Below, piece by piece: positions 4,895 through 5,540 of a stretch of 5,540 bases of DNA. Source of the DNA: an uncultured Collinsella sp. (lineage in GTDB: Bacteria; Actinomycetota; Coriobacteriia; Coriobacteriales; Coriobacteriaceae); assembly GCA_900556515.1 (NCBI GenBank), contig USPH01000105.1, positions 1-5,540 of the forward strand, given 5' to 3'. Every line of letters begins with the position of its first letter. Position 1 is the first letter of the stretch. The notes beneath the pieces are model-generated. The model worked only from the letters and a program-made list of their open reading frames with translations. It was not told the DNA's origin and did no database searches. A program made the translations under genes and the position numbers.

Positions 4895-5540
4895 ATGGCA
4901 GATTCCAAGCAGGCTCCACTCGACGCCGAGGCAGCCGCAAAGGCGGCGTTTGCTTCGGTCCAGAATCAGCCGTTCCCAAACGACATCTTTACGGCTCCCG
5001 AGCTTCGTTGGGCTGTAATTGGGTGTGGCGTTATCGCCAACCAGATGGCTCAGTCTCTCGCCCTTGCCGGCCGAAAGCTCGCGGGCGTTGCCAACCGCAC
5101 GCTGTCCAAGGCTCAGGCTTTTGCAGAGCAGTATGGCGTTGAGAAGGTCTATGGCACGGTCGAGGATCTCTACGCCGATCCGGACATTGACGCAGTCTAT
5201 ATCACCACGCCGCACAACACGCATATCACCTATCTGCGAGCCGCTCTGGCAGCTGGCAAGCACGTGCTCTGCGAGAAGGCCATTACCCTCAATTCCGCCG
5301 AGCTTGACGAGGCCCGCGCCATTGCCGACGAGCACAACGTGGTCCTTATGGACGCCACCACGGTGCTTCACATGCCCTTGTATCAGGAGCTGCGTCGTCG
5401 CATGGATGTCGGCGAGTTCGGCCGCATGAATCTCGCTCAGCTCAACTTTGGCAGCTATAAGGAGTACGGCGACCTGACCAACCGCTTCTACAACCGTAGC
5501 CTTGCCGGTGGCGCCATGCTCGACATTGGCGTGTATGCGC
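4895..5540 (+). CDS. Gfo/Idh/MocA-family NAD(P)-dependent oxidoreductase, N-terminal part (partial at right edge)
   Basis: The first 215 codons are present and the frame stays open to the window end. After a polar, alanine-rich stretch of about 37 residues comes a Rossmann fold: LRWAVIGCGVIANQMAQSLA (37-56), with the dinucleotide-binding glycines in GCGVIA (43-48), then YITTPHNTH (102-110) and HVLCEKAITLN (123-133). The last is the family's E-K-P motif with Ala in place of Pro. GGAMLDIGVY (205-214) opens the C-terminal dimer and substrate domain. Members oxidise or reduce sugars, inositols or related polyols; the substrate cannot be told. AGGAG (4883-4887) lies 7 bases before the ATG, and no other in-frame start lies before the Rossmann fold. 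Following a terminator, it is probably its own transcription unit, not part of the ribosomal operon. Confidence 0.92.
   Translation, partial: MADSKQAPLDAEAAAKAAFASVQNQPFPNDIFTAPELRWAVIGCGVIANQMAQSLALAGRKLAGVANRTLSKAQAFAEQYGVEKVYGTVEDLYADPDIDAVYITTPHNTHITYLRAALAAGKHVLCEKAITLNSAELDEARAIADEHNVVLMDATTVLHMPLYQELRRRMDVGEFGRMNLAQLNFGSYKEYGDLTNRFYNRSLAGGAMLDIGVYA

Overview
The window is the core of a bacterial S10-spc ribosomal protein cluster, all on the + strand. It is followed by a strong terminator, a gene-free regulatory-looking stretch, and the 5' part of an unrelated sugar-type oxidoreductase gene. GC-rich codon choice, the sequences of the ribosomal proteins (for example S17, L22 and the four-cysteine L24) and the style of the oxidoreductase suggest an actinobacterium of the class Coriobacteriia, possibly close to Collinsella. 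That placement is inferred from memory of the families, not from a search.

Layout: end of rplD (1-71), rplW (72-359), a 179-nt structured gap, rplB (539-1369), rpsS, rplV, rpsC, rplP, rpmC and rpsQ (to 3760), a 118-nt structured gap, rplN (3879-4247), rplX (4261-4566), an intrinsic terminator (4593-4626), a 328-nt gene-free stretch (4567-4894) rich in inverted repeats, and a Gfo/Idh/MocA-family oxidoreductase that runs off the right edge (4895-5540). The ribosomal genes are tightly packed: rplD/rplW abut, and rpsC/rplP and rplP/rpmC overlap by one base. Most Shine-Dalgarno (SD) sequences lie inside the last codons of the preceding gene, which points to co-transcription and translational coupling.

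Together the genes encode components of both ribosomal subunits. L2, L4, L22, L23, L29, L14, L16 and L24 belong to the large subunit, and S3, S17 and S19 to the small one. The gene order is the canonical bacterial one up to rplX. The usual next genes (rplE, rpsN, rpsH, rplF and so on) do not follow within the window; transcription is expected to stop instead.

The most interesting material is non-coding. (1) The rplB leader can fold so that its SD is paired in two competing ways, one of them a pseudoknot. (2) The rplN leader forms a long hairpin followed by a second hairpin holding the SD. (3) A 16-bp near-perfect inverted repeat, with recurring CGTTTA motifs and a 9-bp palindrome, lies before the oxidoreductase. 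(4) The spc part of the cluster is cut after rplX. All foldings were read by eye, without energy calculations. The genes themselves look intact and ordinary, apart from a C-terminal extension on L16 and an N-terminal extension on the oxidoreductase.
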